DNA of 64,000 nt from Corynebacterium sp. (lineage in GTDB: Bacteria; Actinomycetota; Actinomycetes; Mycobacteriales; Mycobacteriaceae), in assembly GCF_030532325.1 (NCBI RefSeq), contig NZ_JAUNLS010000002.1:157640-221639 (forward strand). Direction: 5' to 3'. The position numbers were made by a program, and so were the translations under genes. The first letter of the stretch is position 1. Each line of letters begins with the position of its first letter. Below are positions 63,046 through 64,000 of the stretch, piece after piece. The notes under the pieces were generated by a model. The model did no database searches. It saw only the letters and a list, made by a program, of their open reading frames with translations, and was not told the DNA's origin.

Positions 63046-63499
63046 AGATGCGGTCAGTGTTTCTTATTTCTAAGGTTTCCAAACTCGGCATGATGCGCGC
63101 AGTCACCGGGGCGCACGGGTGGCGCGGGTGCTGCGGCAAGCGAGGGAGAAAGAATAGCGCCGATTAGGTTACTCCCTTAAAGCATCTCGCGCCTAAACTG
63201 AGCGCGGTGTGTAGAGGGCTAGTCAGTCTCAGGCGGGCCGCTTTGTGGGGTGGTTAACTGCCCGGGGTGCGATTTTCTTTTTCGCGGGATACCCGGGTAA
63301 GATTGCTCGAGTTGTCTGTGCAGTTTCTTGCGCAGGTGGCACAGAAAACTTCAGATCTGCGTAACGCCGTTACCGCCTACGGACGGCCGGCACGTCACGC
63401 GCAGAGTAAATCCAAGGGTTGAACCGGCGTGAGGCTCCCGCACAGGCGTGGGGCCCGCGTGTCAGAACTGCCCGGTGACTAGAAATTAAGGAGCCAATC
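63046..63499. other. 454-nt region between the acyltransferase and rpsP
   Basis: No credible gene. It contains divergent promoters: a TAAGAT hexamer (63298-63303) may be the rpsP -10. Downstream there are two dyads (TCTGTGC 63315-63321 with GCACAGA 63339-63345; GTAACG 63361-63366 with CGTTAC 63368-63373), so the rpsP mRNA may have a structured leader. TTAGGTTA at 63164-63171 resembles half of a DtxR site only. Confidence 0.5.
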
Positions 63500-64000
63500 A
63501 TGGCCGTCAAGATCAAGCTGCAGCGTATGGGCAAGATCCGCAACGCTGAGTACCGCGTCATCATCGCTGATGCTCGCACCCGCCGCTCCGGCAAGGCTAT
63601 CGAGAACATCGGTATCTACCAGCCGAAGCAGGAGCCGTCCCTCATCCAGATCGATTCCGAGCGCGTTCAGTACTGGCTGGGCGTCGGCGCACAGCCCACC
63701 GAGCCGGTTCTCGCACTGCTCAAGGTCACTGGTGACTGGCAGAAGTTCAAGGGCCTGCCGGGGGCAGAGGGCACCCTGAAGGTTGCTGAGGAGAAGCCGT
63801 CCAAGCTGGATCTCTTCAACGCTGCTCTGGCTGAGGCTAATAACGGCCCGACCATCGAGGCCATCACCGAGAAGAAGCGCAAGGCCAAGGAAGAGGCAGA
63901 GGCTAAGGCTGCTGCTGAGAAGGCCGCGGAGGAAGCCGCTGCCGCTGAGGCCGCCGCCGCCGAGGCCGCTGCTGAGGAGTCCACTGACGAGGCTTCCGAG
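63500..64000 (+). CDS. rpsP: 30S ribosomal protein S16 (3' end outside window)
   Basis: The visible 167 codons include the S16 core ([53 protein letters not shown]) followed by a C-terminal extension of about 60 residues rich in Ala, Glu and Lys ([20 protein letters not shown]), as in other actinobacterial S16. No stop codon is present before the window ends. AAGGAG lies 6 nt before ATG. Expected to precede rimM and trmD. Confidence 0.96.
   Translation, partial: MAVKIKLQRMGKIRNAEYRVIIADARTRRSGKAIENIGIYQPKQEPSLIQIDSERVQYWLGVGAQPTEPVLALLKVTGDWQKFKGLPGAEGTLKVAEEKPSKLDLFNAALAEANNGPTIEAITEKKRKAKEEAEAKAAAEKAAEEAAAAEAAAAEAAAEESTDEASE

Noticed and set aside
63164-63180. TTAGGTTACTCCCTTAA as a DtxR iron box
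   Set aside because: Left half matches, but the right half does not; not a credible DtxR operator.

Overview
The window is a 64 kb piece of a high-GC actinobacterial chromosome, almost certainly Corynebacterium. The reasons are gene order and regulation: ilvA, glgX, the hisDCB-orf-orf-hisHA-impA-hisFI cluster, lgt, pyk, glgP, gdhA, the sepIVA-like/DUF177/rnc/mutM/smc/ftsY block, amtB-glnK-glnD, ffh and rpsP follow one another, the NADP glutamate dehydrogenase is nearly identical in motif order to the corynebacterial enzyme, and the amtB promoter carries AmtR-type CTAT-N6-ATAG boxes. The species cannot be fixed from sequence alone. I see no rRNA, tRNA, CRISPR, insertion sequence or prophage; this is core chromosome.

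Layout. 1-5.5 kb: truncated choice-of-anchor I secreted protein (minus), ilvA, YigZ, a small membrane protein, an S4-domain protein, a small alarmone synthetase (minus) and an unrecognised protein. 5.7-15.3 kb: exonuclease-BRCT protein, glgX and a TetR regulator (all minus), a lipoprotein, a membrane protein, a cytochrome b/molybdopterin oxidoreductase fusion, two small proteins and a double YbjN protein (minus). 15.4-25.2 kb: the histidine operon with two embedded membrane-protein genes, followed by a Trp-associated membrane protein gene and a trpC-like gene whose catalytic residues are altered. 25.3-33.5 kb: lgt, pyk, glgP (minus), an M20 amidohydrolase (minus), a hypothetical gene and glycerate kinase (minus). 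33.6-47.3 kb: gdhA, sepIVA-like, a membrane protein (minus), DUF177, rnc, mutM, a DJ-1-like protein, an alanine/sodium symporter, acylphosphatase, smc and ftsY. 47.6-57.8 kb: a complete mrpACDEFG antiporter operon, then amtB-glnK-glnD. 57.8-64 kb: ffh, a radical SAM-SPASM protein, an acyltransferase (minus) and the start of rpsP.

How the parts fit. Nitrogen assimilation is represented twice (gdhA; amtB-glnK-glnD) and the amtB promoter has two AmtR boxes nested in one large dyad. The histidine cluster supplies HisD, C, B, H, A, F and I; hisG and hisE are not here. The order hisI - Trp membrane protein - trpC - lgt - pyk looks like the remainder of the actinobacterial his-trp supercluster after trpE, trpB and trpA were lost, and the remaining TrpC-like protein has lost key active-site residues. 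Protein targeting (ftsY, ffh) and chromosome maintenance (smc, rnc, mutM) form the housekeeping spine.

A recurrent sequence feature is a TANNNT -10 hexamer 6-8 nt before the start codon of thirteen genes, consistent with widespread leaderless transcription. The main items for a second look are the degenerate TrpC relic, the nested AmtR dyad, the mrp operon between ftsY and amtB, the hisD operator, and several unexplained dyads and repeats between genes.
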